Assembly (NCBI RefSeq): GCF_018687735.1
Contig: NZ_CP061304.1
Location: 1,550,001-1,614,000, forward strand
DNA from: Polynucleobacter sp. MG-5-Ahmo-C2
Lineage (GTDB): Bacteria > Pseudomonadota > Gammaproteobacteria > Burkholderiales > Burkholderiaceae
DNA length: 64,000 bases
Reading direction: 5' to 3'
The position numbers and the translations under genes were made by a program. Of the stretch, positions 9,887 to 20,000 are shown piece by piece. Below the pieces are notes generated by a model, which was not told where the DNA came from, searched no databases, and worked only from the letters and a program-made list of their open reading frames with translations. Each line of letters opens with the position of its first letter. Position 1 is the first letter of the stretch.

Positions 9887-10489
9887 ATGGATGAGCAAGT
9901 ATTACGGTCGCTCATCAAGTGGCCCAATGTGCCAGATTGCTTTGGTTGGCTTGCTTTAGATCGACGTGGGCAATGGCGCATGCGCGATGAATTCTCCCAG
10001 CAAAATAAATTACCTGGCCAAATAATTACCCATACAGCATTAAATGAATTTATCTCCAGAAACTACGCCTACGATACTTTAGGAAGATACTTTTTCCAGA
10101 ACGGCCCACAGCGTGTCTTCATTACACTCGACATCACCCCTTGGATAGCGCGTATAACCCCAAGCGAAAATGGCTCAGAACTTCTTACTCAATGCAAAAA
10201 CCCAATCAAACCAAGTAGCGCCTTAAGCGATGAAAACGGCAATATTTATATTGTCGGAATAGTAAATCAAGTTCAATCTTCTAAAGAAGATTTCCAGACC
10301 GTAGCGCTTTTGCATGATCATGACTTAGATCATTTTTCCCAATTAGCAAAGCTTCATGAAGAAGCTTGTAGTTTTGGCGGATCCTGGATTTGGCAAGGTA
10401 AACAATTACCTCTAGATCCCATTCTCTCAGAAGAGCTCGCTGCACGCTTTAATTTTGTTGCTAAACCGAGCGAGAACGTTGGCTCTTAA
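9887..10489 (+). CDS. Conserved hypothetical protein, betaproteobacterial type
   Basis: I do not recognise the 200-aa product with certainty. It is soluble, has no signal peptide, and contains several tryptophans (SLIKWPNVPDCFGWLALDRRGQWRM at the start, ITPWIARITP, SWIWQGKQLPLDP). It resembles the short DUF proteins that sit in this neighbourhood in Burkholderiales. It follows the NTF2-like gene by 8 bases. Its stop overlaps the stop of the convergent M48 protease gene in a shared TTAA, so there is no room for a terminator between them. Confidence 0.7.
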   Translation: MDEQVLRSLIKWPNVPDCFGWLALDRRGQWRMRDEFSQQNKLPGQIITHTALNEFISRNYAYDTLGRYFFQNGPQRVFITLDITPWIARITPSENGSELLTQCKNPIKPSSALSDENGNIYIVGIVNQVQSSKEDFQTVALLHDHDLDHFSQLAKLHEEACSFGGSWIWQGKQLPLDPILSEELAARFNFVAKPSENVGS

Positions 10490-12192
10490 CTCGGCAGCTT
10501 TCCTTGCTCTTTGAGCTCATCCTGATACTGTCTTTGCATCTCGCGCAAACGCGCATCAATACTAGAGCCCTGATAGTAATCGGAGCCACCGGCAGAACGG
10601 GCAATCTTTAATTGCTCAATTGCTGATGGCCACGCACCTTCAAGAGCATACTTTTCACCGAGAGCGTAATGACGCATGGATACATTCTTAGCCTGATCAT
10701 ATGCTTTTGATAACAAACTCCACCAGACAATTTCATTAGGCTGCAAGCGAGTTCGAGATTTAAGCCAAGTAATCGCATCATTGGTACGGCCAAGCGCCAA
10801 ATCCGCATTGATCATTGCAGCACCAGCAGCATATGACTGAGGGTAAGCACGAAAAGTCGCTTGCGCAATCTGTAAGGCCTCTTCTCCCCTGCCTTTAGCC
10901 AGAGCTAACTCGGATGCCGTGATATCTAAAGACAAACTTTGCCTCTGAATCGGCGAACCTGGAGCGCTAGCAGCCTGCGCTAAATTACGGGCTAGCTGCA
11001 AATACATTTCAGCTTGATCCACTTTGCCTTGCCGTTGCGCAATGAGAGCTAAGCCATAAAAGCCCTCCATTTGTTTTCCTGCCTGAGGCTGCTTACTCAA
11101 GCTTTCAAAAGTATTTTTAAGATCGTATAAACCGCTTGAAGTTCCTGACTGCTCCATACGCGCTCTAGCCTTGATGAAATAAAACTCGACTGATGTTGGA
11201 ACATTGCGTGCATCAACTCTTCTTGCTCTATCTTGCATATCAGCAATACGATCAGTGGTTAAGGGGTGAGTCCTGACATAAGCGGGGACCCCTTTATCCA
11301 TAACACTTGTAGCCCTTTGTAGGCGCTGGAAAAATCCAGGGGCGCCATTAACATCATATCCACTAGCATCCAAAATCTGAAAGCCAACGCGATCAGCCTC
11401 ACGTTCAGCATCCCTTGAATAGGAAAGTTGATTATCAATGGCGACTGCCTGACCACCTTGCATTAAGCCCGCAGCAGCTGAAGGGTTGCGCGACATTGCA
11501 AGTGCACCAAGCACCATACCTGCAATTGCAATCATGGTGTTAGTAGATTGCTTATCCATCTGACGAGCGAGATGACGCTGTAATACGTGCCCAGTCTCAT
11601 GGCCCATTACTGAGGCCACTTCTGAATCTGTCTCTGCGCTGACTAGCAACCCCGTATGAAAACCAATAAAGCCGCCAGGTAAGGCAAACGCATTGATGCT
11701 ACTGTCTTTAACTGCAAATACTTCAAAGTTATAGGCGCCACTACCCTGTTCATTAGCGCCACCAAGTTGTAATCTTTTCGCAGCCTGTAATAGGCGGCGT
11801 TCCATTTGATTTAAGAAATCATAAATGGGTAAATCATTAGAAAAATCGGGATCAGGACGAATCTGACGCATGATCATTTCGCCATATTTACGCTCATCAA
11901 TCCGGCTTAAAGAGTCTCCACCAGGATCTCCCATGTCGGGCAAAATAATATTGGGCTGACTTTGTAGAGCGCTACGAGCGGGCAGCTTGGACGATTTGGC
12001 ATCAGGAGACTGCATGGCCCTGCCAATATTTTGGATGGCTGCAGAATTACCGTCTACCGAAACATCTCCAACAGGGGCGGCAGCATAAGCAGGCACAATT
12101 CCCGAGAATGCCAAAGCGGCTATCAGCTGAGTAGCCAAAATGCGCTCCAAAAATGAGGTTTTTCTGATGATCTTTATTTCCTGCATCCCCAT
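10486..12192 (-). CDS. Secreted M48-family zinc metalloprotease with TPR region (BepA/YfgC-like)
   Basis: The 568-aa protein has a signal peptide (hydrophobic stretch about residues 16-38, ending AYAAA) and an M48 peptidase domain with HETGH at residues 198-202 and the downstream glutamate in [12 protein letters not shown]. The C-terminal part (about 330-550) is rich in TPR-like helices. This is the architecture of BepA, a periplasmic protease and chaperone that supports outer-membrane protein assembly, including LptD. lptD and surA are elsewhere in this window. An ATG two codons downstream is an alternative start. Divergent from moaC with only 17 bases between them. Confidence 0.9.
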   Translation of the reverse strand: MGMQEIKIIRKTSFLERILATQLIAALAFSGIVPAYAAAPVGDVSVDGNSAAIQNIGRAMQSPDAKSSKLPARSALQSQPNIILPDMGDPGGDSLSRIDERKYGEMIMRQIRPDPDFSNDLPIYDFLNQMERRLLQAAKRLQLGGANEQGSGAYNFEVFAVKDSSINAFALPGGFIGFHTGLLVSAETDSEVASVMGHETGHVLQRHLARQMDKQSTNTMIAIAGMVLGALAMSRNPSAAAGLMQGGQAVAIDNQLSYSRDAEREADRVGFQILDASGYDVNGAPGFFQRLQRATSVMDKGVPAYVRTHPLTTDRIADMQDRARRVDARNVPTSVEFYFIKARARMEQSGTSSGLYDLKNTFESLSKQPQAGKQMEGFYGLALIAQRQGKVDQAEMYLQLARNLAQAASAPGSPIQRQSLSLDITASELALAKGRGEEALQIAQATFRAYPQSYAAGAAMINADLALGRTNDAITWLKSRTRLQPNEIVWWSLLSKAYDQAKNVSMRHYALGEKYALEGAWPSAIEQLKIARSAGGSDYYQGSSIDARLREMQRQYQDELKEQGKLPS

Positions 12193-12209
12193 ATGGTAAA
12201 ACTTATCCC

Positions 12210-12686
12210 ATGAACAAACTAACTCATTTTGATGAAAGTGGCCAAGCCCATATGGTGAATGTGGGTGATAAGGCCTCCACCCACAGAGTCGCCATTGCTA
12301 CAGGCACGATCAGCATGCTCCCCGATACCTTCACAATGGTTCAAGAAGGAAATCATAAAAAGGGGGATGTATTAGGCATTGCCAGAATCGCAGGGATTCA
12401 GGCATCAAAGAAAACGGCAGATCTTATTCCACTGTGCCATCCACTAGCCTTAACCCACGTTAGCTTAGACTTTCAGCTCGATCAAAAAACTAGTAGTATC
12501 AGTTGCCAAGTAAAAGCAGAAACAACAGGGCCAACCGGCGTCGAAATGGAAGCCCTCACCGCAGTCCAAGTCGCCCTACTAACAATCTACGATATGTGCA
12601 AAGCAGTAGACCGTGGCATGGTGATAAGTGATGTTAAGCTTCTTGAAAAGAGTGGTGGAAAGTCTGGGTTATGGAAAGCAAAATAG
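12210..12686 (+). CDS. moaC: Cyclic pyranopterin monophosphate synthase
   Basis: The 158-aa MoaC converts the MoaA product to cPMP in molybdenum cofactor synthesis. Signature regions are [18 protein letters not shown] at the N-terminus, [13 protein letters not shown] near residue 73 and [28 protein letters not shown] near 110-137. There is no clear Shine-Dalgarno before the ATG (ACTTATCCC precedes it). No other moa genes are in the window. Confidence 0.96.
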   Translation: MNKLTHFDESGQAHMVNVGDKASTHRVAIATGTISMLPDTFTMVQEGNHKKGDVLGIARIAGIQASKKTADLIPLCHPLALTHVSLDFQLDQKTSSISCQVKAETTGPTGVEMEALTAVQVALLTIYDMCKAVDRGMVISDVKLLEKSGGKSGLWKAK

Positions 12687-12723
12687 CAAATTATTAAGGG
12701 TCTCTATCATAAAATGATCATTG

Positions 12724-13338
12724 TCAATTATGCACAAGAAGTACTCGTTGAATTTTGACAAGAGACAAGGATTCAGGATATTTTAAATTCGCGATATCCT
12801 CAAAGTAGGTGGCATCACCCGCAAAAGTCTTATCCCTGAAACCAGCTTTTGACGCAAGATTTGCTTTAATAATTGCGGCCCCCATATCTATTGACGCCCT
12901 TTGAAAACTTGTTTCAAAGAAAGAATATGCTGGTAAATTTCTTAGCCCGGGGCCGTCATGACTATGAATCATGTCAAAAATAATCCCATCCGGTGAGTGA
13001 ACCAAAAATACTTCATTTAAAAATTCAACCGCCCGTGGAACATAGTAGTTATCTGCATTTGTCAGCAAAACATAGTCTCCTTTGATGTTTTGGAGGCCAA
13101 TTTCTCTTAATGAATGCCCATAATCATTAAATCTATTTTTAGTGCTCAGGTATTCTATTCGCTCCTTTGCGTGCGAGCGATATTCGGCCATAATTGCATC
13201 GAATTCATCACTTAACCCGTCATGAATCACAGTCAGAATCCAATTATCCGAAGATTGATTCAGCCAAGATTGAACAAAAACCTTGAGCTGTCCAAATTTT
13301 TCAAAAGCTACTGCAATAACATGAATTTTAGGTGGCAT
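12724..13338 (-). CDS. Family 2 (GT-A) glycosyltransferase, small
   Basis: The 204-aa protein has the start of a GT2 fold: a first strand IHVIAVAFEKFGQLKVFVQSWLNQS, then WILTVIHDGLSDEF, and a DxD-like NADNYYVPRAVEFLNEVF near residue 94. It is short for a GT2 enzyme and may lack part of the acceptor domain. Base composition is clearly more AT-rich than moaC, suggesting recent transfer. It converges on moaC and is divergent from an unrecognised gene at 13594. Substrate unknown; a surface glycan is likely from the context. Confidence 0.78.
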   Translation of the reverse strand: MPPKIHVIAVAFEKFGQLKVFVQSWLNQSSDNWILTVIHDGLSDEFDAIMAEYRSHAKERIEYLSTKNRFNDYGHSLREIGLQNIKGDYVLLTNADNYYVPRAVEFLNEVFLVHSPDGIIFDMIHSHDGPGLRNLPAYSFFETSFQRASIDMGAAIIKANLASKAGFRDKTFAGDATYFEDIANLKYPESLSLVKIQRVLLVHN

Positions 13339-13593
13339 ATTGAGGGAATTTAGTCATTAAAAAATTGAAGGTAAGAAAAATTCATAATAATTTACAGTTA
13401 TTATGGCTAGTAAATAAGGCATAACTAAAGTTAGGACTAGCAGTTGAAGCCATGGCGCTAAATTCAATTAACCGATTTATAGTCTGCACAGACCATGCTA
13501 AATTAACTTCATATTGATAAGAATTATATTCCCCAAAAACATCAATGTATCCTGAAACATACCATCGGCATTAATTTAAAAGAGGTTTACATA
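13339..13593. other. AT-rich divergent intergenic region
   Basis: This 255-base gap separates two divergent AT-rich genes and should hold promoters for both. It contains several TATAAT-like hexamers (for example around AATTATATTCC near 13520) but no -35/-10 pair good enough to call. No open frame of note and no strong hairpin was seen. Confidence 0.4.
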
Positions 13594-14307
13594 GTGAGTT
13601 CAATTGTTTTAATTACCACGGCAAATACACCCCCAAAGGATGTGCCATTTCTACAGATGACAAATGTTGTAACCCGATACATCACTGCAAAAGCTTCGGT
13701 TTTCTTTTGGGCCGCTCAAGGAATAAAAAAAATTGTTATTGCTGATGCAACCGGAGGAAGCCTTCTTAATGCAGATGAAGTTTTGCTATTAAACGATATC
13801 GGTGTAAATGTAGAACAAATTTCCTACCTGCAAAATAGCGAAGAGATAATATTAAAAGGTAAGGGGTATGGCGAAGGAAGATTACTAAAATTTGCATTAG
13901 AGAGTTCAACCTTCTTGAGGGATGCGCCAAATTTTTTTAAATGCACTGGCAAGGTTTACTGTAGAAACTTTGAAACGATACTTCAGCTAATACAAGAAAA
14001 TAATATACAAAATATTTTCTGGAGACATCTTGATGATGGTGATCCATCGAAACCTTGGGCAGACCTAAGATTTTTTTTTACTACTAGAAAATTTTGCGCA
14101 GAAATTTTAATACCCGCTTACCTAAATTCCGACGACAAAGTAGCGGCTGTTGAATATTCCTGCTTCAATGCTCTTAATGAGAGCTTACCAACCGCTAAGG
14201 CAATAAGGCCTTTACTTTCCGGATTTGCTGGCGGTACAGGTAAACAATACTTTGACTTAAGTCTAGGATTCCTAGACATGAGCTACCCTTGCTGGGTCGG
14301 CACTTAG
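13594..14307 (+). CDS. Unrecognised protein in glycan-like AT-rich patch
   Basis: The 237-aa product starts at GTG with AGAGG eight bases upstream. I do not recognise it firmly. It has an alternating alpha/beta N-terminus (IVLITTANTPPKDVPFLQ, then KKIVIADATGGSLL), and FFKCTGKVYCRN near residue 115. That last pattern resembles the K-x-TGRY-x-x-N segment I associate with small proteins of LPS and capsule clusters. It has no signal peptide or membrane segment. The very low GC, the GTG start and the neighbouring glycosyltransferases suggest a transferred surface-glycan gene. The stop lies 4 bases before the stop of the TPR-glycosyltransferase. Confidence 0.7.
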   Translation: MSSIVLITTANTPPKDVPFLQMTNVVTRYITAKASVFFWAAQGIKKIVIADATGGSLLNADEVLLLNDIGVNVEQISYLQNSEEIILKGKGYGEGRLLKFALESSTFLRDAPNFFKCTGKVYCRNFETILQLIQENNIQNIFWRHLDDGDPSKPWADLRFFFTTRKFCAEILIPAYLNSDDKVAAVEYSCFNALNESLPTAKAIRPLLSGFAGGTGKQYFDLSLGFLDMSYPCWVGT

Positions 14308-14311
14308 CACT

Positions 14312-16183
14312 TTAATGAATATGTAAACCCACATCAATCTGAATTTTTTCCAACACCCCTGCCCAGTCACCAATTTTCTCCTGCCTATACAAGCTTATTG
14401 AGGGGTACCAAGGGGTATCGGATCTATCTAAGAGCCACCTCCAATCTGGGACGAAAGGTAGTAGCACCCAGGTTTTTTTACCTAAGGCGCCACTTAAATG
14501 CGCCACACTTGTATCAACACTAATAACGAGATCTAAGCACTCTATCAGGGCGGCACTATCACCAAAGCTCTTAAGATATTGCGAAAAGTTTCGGATCCTT
14601 GTATTTAACTCAAGAGTCAATTGATCCGCTTCGCGAACCTCTTTTTGAAGACTAATGTACTCATAGTGTTCTGGCAGGTAAGGGAGCAAGTCTTTTAATG
14701 CCAAGCTGCGGTTGTAGTCATTCTTGTGATCTGGATTGCCGCTCCATACCAAACCTATTCTCGGTTTAGTCTTTTGACCTAATCTTGCTTCCCATTCAGT
14801 TACCGCCGCAAAATTGCCAGATAAATACTTCTGTGCAGATGGGATGTTGCTTAGATTAGTTTTAAATGCCAAAGGCAGACTGAGAAGAGGGCACTGGAAA
14901 TCAAATGATGGAAGCTCTTGCTCCTTGATGACTAGCTGCGAAACGCCATCCAAGTCAGATAGGAGGGTAACAAGAGGATCAGGCACCTCCAAGATAACGC
15001 GCGCACCTAATTCTGAAACTAATTTTGCGTACCGACAAAACTGAATAAAATCACCCAACCCTTGTTCACCATAAAGTAAGATGGATTTATCTTTGAGTGA
15101 CTCAGTGCCAGCCCAACAAGGTTTATCGAAGCGACGATTTCCTATGACTTTGCTCACTGAATCTGAACTCCATCGACTTTCATATAAGGGTAGACCACGT
15201 TCAAAATCGCCTTGCAGCAAAAGGGTTAGGGATTTATTCCAAACTGCTTCGTGATAATTAGGTTTGAGGGTTATGGCACTATCGTATGATGCAAGCGCTC
15301 TTTCAAAGCACTTAAGACCATGATAGGCTACCCCCTTATTTCCCCATACTTGGTAATAGCTACCATTTAGATTTAATACCTTGTCATAGATCGCAATTGC
15401 TTGATCTAAGTGTTGCTGCTCATGCAACGCAATACCCTTGTTAGTCAAAACTTCGTAGTCATCAGGTTTGAAAAGTAGCGCATAGTTATAGTGAGTTAAG
15501 GCTTGGTCATAAAGCCCCAAGGCTTTCAACGCCATACCTTTATTAGCCAAAATCTCAAAATCATCTTGCTTAATACTCAAGGCTGAATCATAGGCGACTA
15601 TTGCCTCGCGGTAACGACCAAGTTTATACAAAATAATTCCCTTACTGGCCAAAACTTTAAAGTCATTGGGATTTACACTAAGTGCATGATCGAATGCAAT
15701 ACCAGCCTCCTCATAACGTCTTAACTCTTTGAGGGTGGCGCCTTTATTTAGATAGGCTTCAGCGTAATTGGGCTCTAGTAACAGGGCCTTATCGTAGGCT
15801 ATTATTGCTTCTTCGTAAAAATGTAAGGCTGACTGGGCCTTCCCATAGTTAAGCCAGGCATCTGGATTATTAGGGTTGAGCTCTACTGCTTTCTTATGAT
15901 GGGGGATAGACTCTTTGTCAAAACCAGAATCCATCAGGGCCTTTGCCAAGTTGTATTGAATGGATGCATCGCTTGGATTGAGACGAGCTGCCCTGCTGAG
16001 TAGATCTGCAGCCTCTTTGTATTTATTCTGGGATGCCTTGATGAGGCCAAGGACATGCAAGGCAGGAAGATTCTTCGGATCAACCTGAATAATTCTTTTA
16101 AGAATTGAGTCTGCCCCATCAAAATTTCCATTTTGAAAGGCTTGTATGCCCTGCTGAAGCATGATTTGGAGCTGAGGATTCAT
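14312..16183 (-). CDS. TPR-repeat protein with C-terminal heptosyltransferase-like (GT9/GT-B) domain
   Basis: The 623-aa protein begins with about nine 34-residue TPR units (residues 5-320, each with the pattern AxxxYDxALxLxPxxxxxxxNKGxAL). The C-terminal half has GT-B features: LYGEQGLGDFIQFCRYAKLV near 366, RIGLVWSGNPDHKNDYNRS near 475, and ISVDTSVAHLSGALGKKTWVLLPF near 570, the donor-binding end of GT9-like enzymes. TPR plus GT-B is the layout of protein O-glycosyltransferases, although OGT itself is family GT41. It lies about 100 bases downstream of a pilin gene on the same strand. Confidence 0.88.
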   Translation of the reverse strand: MNPQLQIMLQQGIQAFQNGNFDGADSILKRIIQVDPKNLPALHVLGLIKASQNKYKEAADLLSRAARLNPSDASIQYNLAKALMDSGFDKESIPHHKKAVELNPNNPDAWLNYGKAQSALHFYEEAIIAYDKALLLEPNYAEAYLNKGATLKELRRYEEAGIAFDHALSVNPNDFKVLASKGIILYKLGRYREAIVAYDSALSIKQDDFEILANKGMALKALGLYDQALTHYNYALLFKPDDYEVLTNKGIALHEQQHLDQAIAIYDKVLNLNGSYYQVWGNKGVAYHGLKCFERALASYDSAITLKPNYHEAVWNKSLTLLLQGDFERGLPLYESRWSSDSVSKVIGNRRFDKPCWAGTESLKDKSILLYGEQGLGDFIQFCRYAKLVSELGARVILEVPDPLVTLLSDLDGVSQLVIKEQELPSFDFQCPLLSLPLAFKTNLSNIPSAQKYLSGNFAAVTEWEARLGQKTKPRIGLVWSGNPDHKNDYNRSLALKDLLPYLPEHYEYISLQKEVREADQLTLELNTRIRNFSQYLKSFGDSAALIECLDLVISVDTSVAHLSGALGKKTWVLLPFVPDWRWLLDRSDTPWYPSISLYRQEKIGDWAGVLEKIQIDVGLHIH

Positions 16184-16230
16184 GAGCTTATTTTATATCT
16201 AGACATCATTGAAAAGCATCGGCTTCAAGC

Positions 16231-16257
16231 AAAACTAAACCACCCTTTGGTGGCTCA
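16231..16257 (-). terminator. Weak intrinsic terminator after pilin gene
   Basis: On the minus strand CCACC-AAAG-GGTGG is followed by TTTAGTTTTG; wobble pairs extend the stem by about three. It lies between the pilin stop and the TPR-glycosyltransferase start, so it may partly separate the two transcripts. Confidence 0.5.
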
Positions 16258-16282
16258 GCTTTATCAAAAAAATCCAATCGCC

Positions 16283-16795
16283 CTATTTATTTATTCTGCA
16301 CTCAGACGGCAGCAGCTGAGATAACAGATTTGTTTCAGTAGATCTACAAGACCAACCACCTGACCAAGTTGCCCCCTCTGGCTTGGATAAATCAATTGGT
16401 CTAGGCACATTAAGATCCGGCTCATTAGTCGGAATAAGATGTAATGTATTTTTACCCTCTGGCGCAACACTGACTTGGTAGTCAATAGCGATTGCCCCCG
16501 AAGGTGTAATTTCTATTAACTTAACGCTACGAGTTGGTCCAAAAGTAAATGATCCACTTGTTGCCTCATCCATAGGGACTGTCCCACGACTTGCAAATGC
16601 TTCTGTAACAGCAAGTTTTGCGCTTGAAGATAAATTCATGCCCTCTACAACCCGACTTCGGGCAATGTAATCTTGATACTGCGGCACTGCAACTGCTACC
16701 AAAATTCCAATGATGGCCACCACCACCATTACCTCGATTAATGTAAATCCTGCCTCCTGGCTTTGGTTCTCTACTTCTTTGCTTAGACTTTGCAT
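16283..16795 (-). CDS. Type IVa major-pilin-like prepilin
   Basis: The 170-aa protein has a 16-residue charged leader ending in glycine, then FTLIEVMVVVAIIGILVAVAVPQYQDYIARS: a PilD cleavage and methylation site (G16/F17), Glu5 of the mature form, and the long hydrophobic assembly helix. Two cysteines near the C-terminus (WSCRS and SECRINK) would form the D-loop disulfide of PilA/PilE pilins. The leader is longer than the usual 6-7 residues. No pilus assembly genes are adjacent. TerC upstream and the TPR-glycosyltransferase downstream are on the same strand. Could be a minor pilin. Confidence 0.88.
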   Translation of the reverse strand: MQSLSKEVENQSQEAGFTLIEVMVVVAIIGILVAVAVPQYQDYIARSRVVEGMNLSSSAKLAVTEAFASRGTVPMDEATSGSFTFGPTRSVKLIEITPSGAIAIDYQVSVAPEGKNTLHLIPTNEPDLNVPRPIDLSKPEGATWSGGWSCRSTETNLLSQLLPSECRINK

Positions 16796-16865
16796 ATCTT
16801 CTAACTCCTGAGGTGAAATTCCTCATCATCCAGTCTATGCCGCTTCTGCTCAAGAAATCTACGCG

Positions 16866-16896
16866 AAAAAAAACCGGCTTTCGAGGCCGGCTTTTA
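16866..16896 (-). terminator. Rho-independent terminator after terC
   Basis: Reading the minus strand from the terC stop, a stem CCGGC-CTCGAAA-GCCGG, lengthened by A-T pairs, runs into eight T residues. It would end the terC transcript before the pilin gene. Confidence 0.88.
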
Positions 16897-16916
16897 CTGA
16901 TTCTGGTGAGAGCAAA

Positions 16917-17624
16917 TTAAGCTTTAGCCTTCTTATTATTCTTTTTCTTGAGATAAGTGCCCAACAGGATCACGATAGCAACGCCAATGCCCTCGAAGAT
17001 CATATGCGCATCTTCAAATGCAGCTTGCATCGATTCCTTGATTGCTGGATCTTCAACTAACATGCCACCAGCCAAGAGACCTAGAAGGCCCGCACCCAAA
17101 GTAATAATGACTGGAAAGCGGTCCATAACCTTGAGGAGCATAGTGCTGCCAAAAATGATCAATGGAATAGAGAGTCCAAGGCCAATAATGAGCAAGGCTA
17201 AGCGAGTTTCCTCAGGCCCCTTTTGTGCTGCAGCAGCTACAGCAAGAACGTTATCCAAGCTCATCACCAAGTCAGCAACCAAAATCGTCCGAATAGCGCC
17301 CCAGATATTGGAATGGCCATGCATCTCTTCTTCTTCGCCGCTGTCAGCAAGTAGCTGAACCCCAATATAGACCAGCAAAATAGCGCCAATAATCTTGAGG
17401 TACGGCAAAGCCAATAACTGCACAGCAGTTACTGTAAGCACTACGCGCAAAATAATTGCGGCGGCACTTCCCCAGAAGATTGCTTTCTTTTGTTGATTAG
17501 GCGGCAGATTGCGTGAAGCTAAGGCAATCACAACCGCGTTATCGCCTGACAGCAAAATATTGGCAATAATGATTGATAAAAGCGCTGCCCAGAATGCTGG
17601 GCCTGAAAATGCTGAAAAATCCAT
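16917..17624 (-). CDS. TerC-family integral membrane protein
   Basis: The 235-aa protein has about seven hydrophobic segments and the two TerC hallmark motifs: LLSGDNAVVIALASRNLP near residue 25 and ADLVMSLDNVLAVAAAA near residue 115, each with intramembrane Asp and Asn. TerC proteins are linked to metal (notably manganese) export and tellurite resistance; the exact substrate cannot be read here. It ends in lysine-rich KKKNNKKAKA. It lies downstream of sucCD, a common arrangement in betaproteobacteria. Confidence 0.9.
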   Translation of the reverse strand: MDFSAFSGPAFWAALLSIIIANILLSGDNAVVIALASRNLPPNQQKKAIFWGSAAAIILRVVLTVTAVQLLALPYLKIIGAILLVYIGVQLLADSGEEEEMHGHSNIWGAIRTILVADLVMSLDNVLAVAAAAQKGPEETRLALLIIGLGLSIPLIIFGSTMLLKVMDRFPVIITLGAGLLGLLAGGMLVEDPAIKESMQAAFEDAHMIFEGIGVAIVILLGTYLKKKNNKKAKA

Positions 17625-17733
17625 AATGTCTCCTACATTTTTATGTTTTAACTACTTTTTTAAACTACCCATTACTACAAAAAAGATACTGCCGAACGCT
17701 ATTGGTATAGCAGCATCCTTTCTTTGTCACTAA

Positions 17734-18627
17734 TTACAACATGGCTTTCAATAAAGCAGCCATTTCCGATGGATTCTTTGTTACTTTGAAGCCACACTCT
17801 TCCATTACGGCGAGTTTGGCATCAGCAGTATCAGCACCACCAGAAATCAATGCCCCAGCATGACCCATGCGTTTTCCAGGAGGCGCTGTAACCCCAGCAA
17901 TAAAGCCAACTACAGGCTTTTTCATATGATCTTTACACCAGCGGGCAGCTTCAGCTTCATCTGGACCACCAATTTCACCGATCATGATGACCGCATCAGT
18001 TTCTGGATCTTCGTTAAACATGCGCATGACGTCGATATGCTTCAAGCCATTGATTGGGTCTCCGCCAATACCAACTGCAGTGGACTGACCTAAGCCGATT
18101 GCAGTCAATTGACCCACTGCTTCGTAAGTTAAGGTACCAGAACGACTTACAACACCGATGCGGCCCTTTTTGTGAATGTGGCCGGGCATGATACCAATCT
18201 TAATTTCGTCAGGAGTAATAATTCCTGGGCAGTTTGGGCCTAGCAACAAAGTCTTCTTGCCGCCTTTAGCTTCTTTTGCCCTCATCTTGTTGCGCACTTC
18301 TAGCATGTCGCGTACTGGAATACCTTCAGTAATACAGATCACGAAATCAAGGTCAGCCTCAACTGCTTCCCAGATCGCAGCAGCAGCGCCAGGAGGCGGA
18401 ACGTAAATGACGGAAGCTGTTGCGCCAGTTTGCTGAGCAGCTTCTTTAACGGTTGCATAAATCGGAATATTAAAAATAGACTCGCCAGCTTTTTTAGGAT
18501 TTACTCCAGCAACAAAGCAATTTTTGCCGTTTGCATACTCTTGACACTTCTCAGTATGAAACTGACCGGTCTTACCAGTAATACCCTGTGTAATAACTTT
18601 GGTGTTTTTATTAACTAATATAGACAT
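17734..18627 (-). CDS. sucD: Succinyl-CoA synthetase alpha subunit
   Basis: The 297-aa alpha subunit binds CoA and carries the phosphorylated histidine in the TCA-cycle step that makes ATP or GTP. Motifs: [14 protein letters not shown] at the N-terminus (CoA-binding Rossmann fold), [12 protein letters not shown] near residue 124, [13 protein letters not shown] near 157, and [11 protein letters not shown] near 252 with the catalytic histidine. It begins 15 bases after sucC. Confidence 0.97.
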   Translation of the reverse strand: MSILVNKNTKVITQGITGKTGQFHTEKCQEYANGKNCFVAGVNPKKAGESIFNIPIYATVKEAAQQTGATASVIYVPPPGAAAAIWEAVEADLDFVICITEGIPVRDMLEVRNKMRAKEAKGGKKTLLLGPNCPGIITPDEIKIGIMPGHIHKKGRIGVVSRSGTLTYEAVGQLTAIGLGQSTAVGIGGDPINGLKHIDVMRMFNEDPETDAVIMIGEIGGPDEAEAARWCKDHMKKPVVGFIAGVTAPPGKRMGHAGALISGGADTADAKLAVMEECGFKVTKNPSEMAALLKAML

Positions 18628-18642
18628 TTCAAAATTCCTGGA

Positions 18643-19812
18643 TTATTTGTTTTTGGCAACAGCAGCAACTACCTTCGTAGCTGCTTCAGCCATTGAATCG
18701 GCGCTAATAATTGGCAAACCAGAGTCTGCAAGAATCTTCTTGCCCAACTCTTCGTTTGTACCCTTCATGCGCACAACCAAAGGTACCGTGAGATTGACTG
18801 CTTTGCAGGCTGTAACCACACCATCGGCAATCACATCGCAACGCATAATGCCGCCGAAGATGTTTACCAAAATTGCTTCAACACTCTTGTTCTTGAGCAT
18901 GATTTTGAATGCTTCAGTTACTTTTTCAGCTGTAGCACCACCGCCAACATCCAAGAAATTTGCTGGCTCACCGCCGAATAGCTTAATGGTATCCATGGTT
19001 GCCATCGCTAAACCAGCGCCATTCACTAAGCAACCGATATTGCCATCTAAAGAAATATAAGCAAGGTCAAACTTAGAAGCTTCGATCTCTGCAGCATCTT
19101 CTTCATCGATATCGCGATAAGCAACGATTTCTGGATGGCGAAATAAAGCGTTTGGATCAAAGTTGAACTTCGCATCAAGAGCCTTGATCTTGCCATTACC
19201 TTCAAGAATCAATGGATTAATCTCTACTAAGGAGGCATCGGTATCCCAGTAGGTCTTATACAAGTTTTTGAATACATCGCGAGCCATTGGAATGGAGGCT
19301 TCCGGAACCCCAATACCCTTCGCAACGATGTCACAGTCTGCATCTGTCAAGCCAATTAATGGATCAACAAATACTTTGATGATTTTTTCTGGATGAGATT
19401 CAGCAACTTCCTCGATATCCATGCCGCCCTCACTAGAGGCCATGATCACATTTTTTTGTGTACCACGATCTGTAACAATACTGAAGTAGTACTCTTTTTT
19501 GATATCAGCGCCGTCTTCAATTAAGAGGCGATTTACTTTTTGACCTTCAGGGCCTGTTTGGTGTGTCTTAAGCTGCATGCCCAAAATTTCAGATGCGTAT
19601 TTCTTCACTTCGTCCATGCTTCTAGCCAACTTTACGCCACCACCTTTACCGCGACCACCTGCATGAATCTGCGCCTTAACAACCCATACAGGGCCGCCAA
19701 GTTTTTCAGCAGCCGACATCGCTTCATCTACACTAAATGCAGGGATGCCGTTTGGAACTGGCACATTAAATTGGCGCAGAAGTTCTTTGCCTTGGTACTC
19801 GTGAATTTTCAT
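18643..19812 (-). CDS. sucC: Succinyl-CoA synthetase beta subunit
   Basis: The 389-aa ATP-grasp subunit binds nucleotide and succinate and pairs with SucD. Visible: [40 protein letters not shown] near residue 44, [21 protein letters not shown] near 200 (metal-binding Glu and Asn), and [17 protein letters not shown] near 320. Length matches the family. As first gene of sucCD its promoter should lie in 19813-19969. Confidence 0.97.
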   Translation of the reverse strand: MKIHEYQGKELLRQFNVPVPNGIPAFSVDEAMSAAEKLGGPVWVVKAQIHAGGRGKGGGVKLARSMDEVKKYASEILGMQLKTHQTGPEGQKVNRLLIEDGADIKKEYYFSIVTDRGTQKNVIMASSEGGMDIEEVAESHPEKIIKVFVDPLIGLTDADCDIVAKGIGVPEASIPMARDVFKNLYKTYWDTDASLVEINPLILEGNGKIKALDAKFNFDPNALFRHPEIVAYRDIDEEDAAEIEASKFDLAYISLDGNIGCLVNGAGLAMATMDTIKLFGGEPANFLDVGGGATAEKVTEAFKIMLKNKSVEAILVNIFGGIMRCDVIADGVVTACKAVNLTVPLVVRMKGTNEELGKKILADSGLPIISADSMAEAATKVVAAVAKNK

Positions 19813-19969
19813 AATTACTCCGAAACGGTATCTTTTTTAGCAAGCGATGAGGATTAGTTAAACCGATGTTGCCTTGATCCCAAACTTACCCTGAAAATAG
19901 CTAAATTAGCTAAATTTGAATAAATGTGAATGGCTTGACCGACTTCATAAGTCTAGCATGCTGCAACGC

Positions 19970-20000
19970 GGCAATTACCCATCTCCGATCCGTAATTGCC
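19970..20000 (-). other. Perfect 9-bp inverted repeat just after recX
   Basis: GGCAATTAC and GTAATTGCC are separated by 13 bases and begin at the base next to the recX stop codon. Read on the minus strand it can form the 3' end hairpin of the recA-recX transcript, but no T-run follows, so it is not a standard terminator. Confidence 0.45.
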
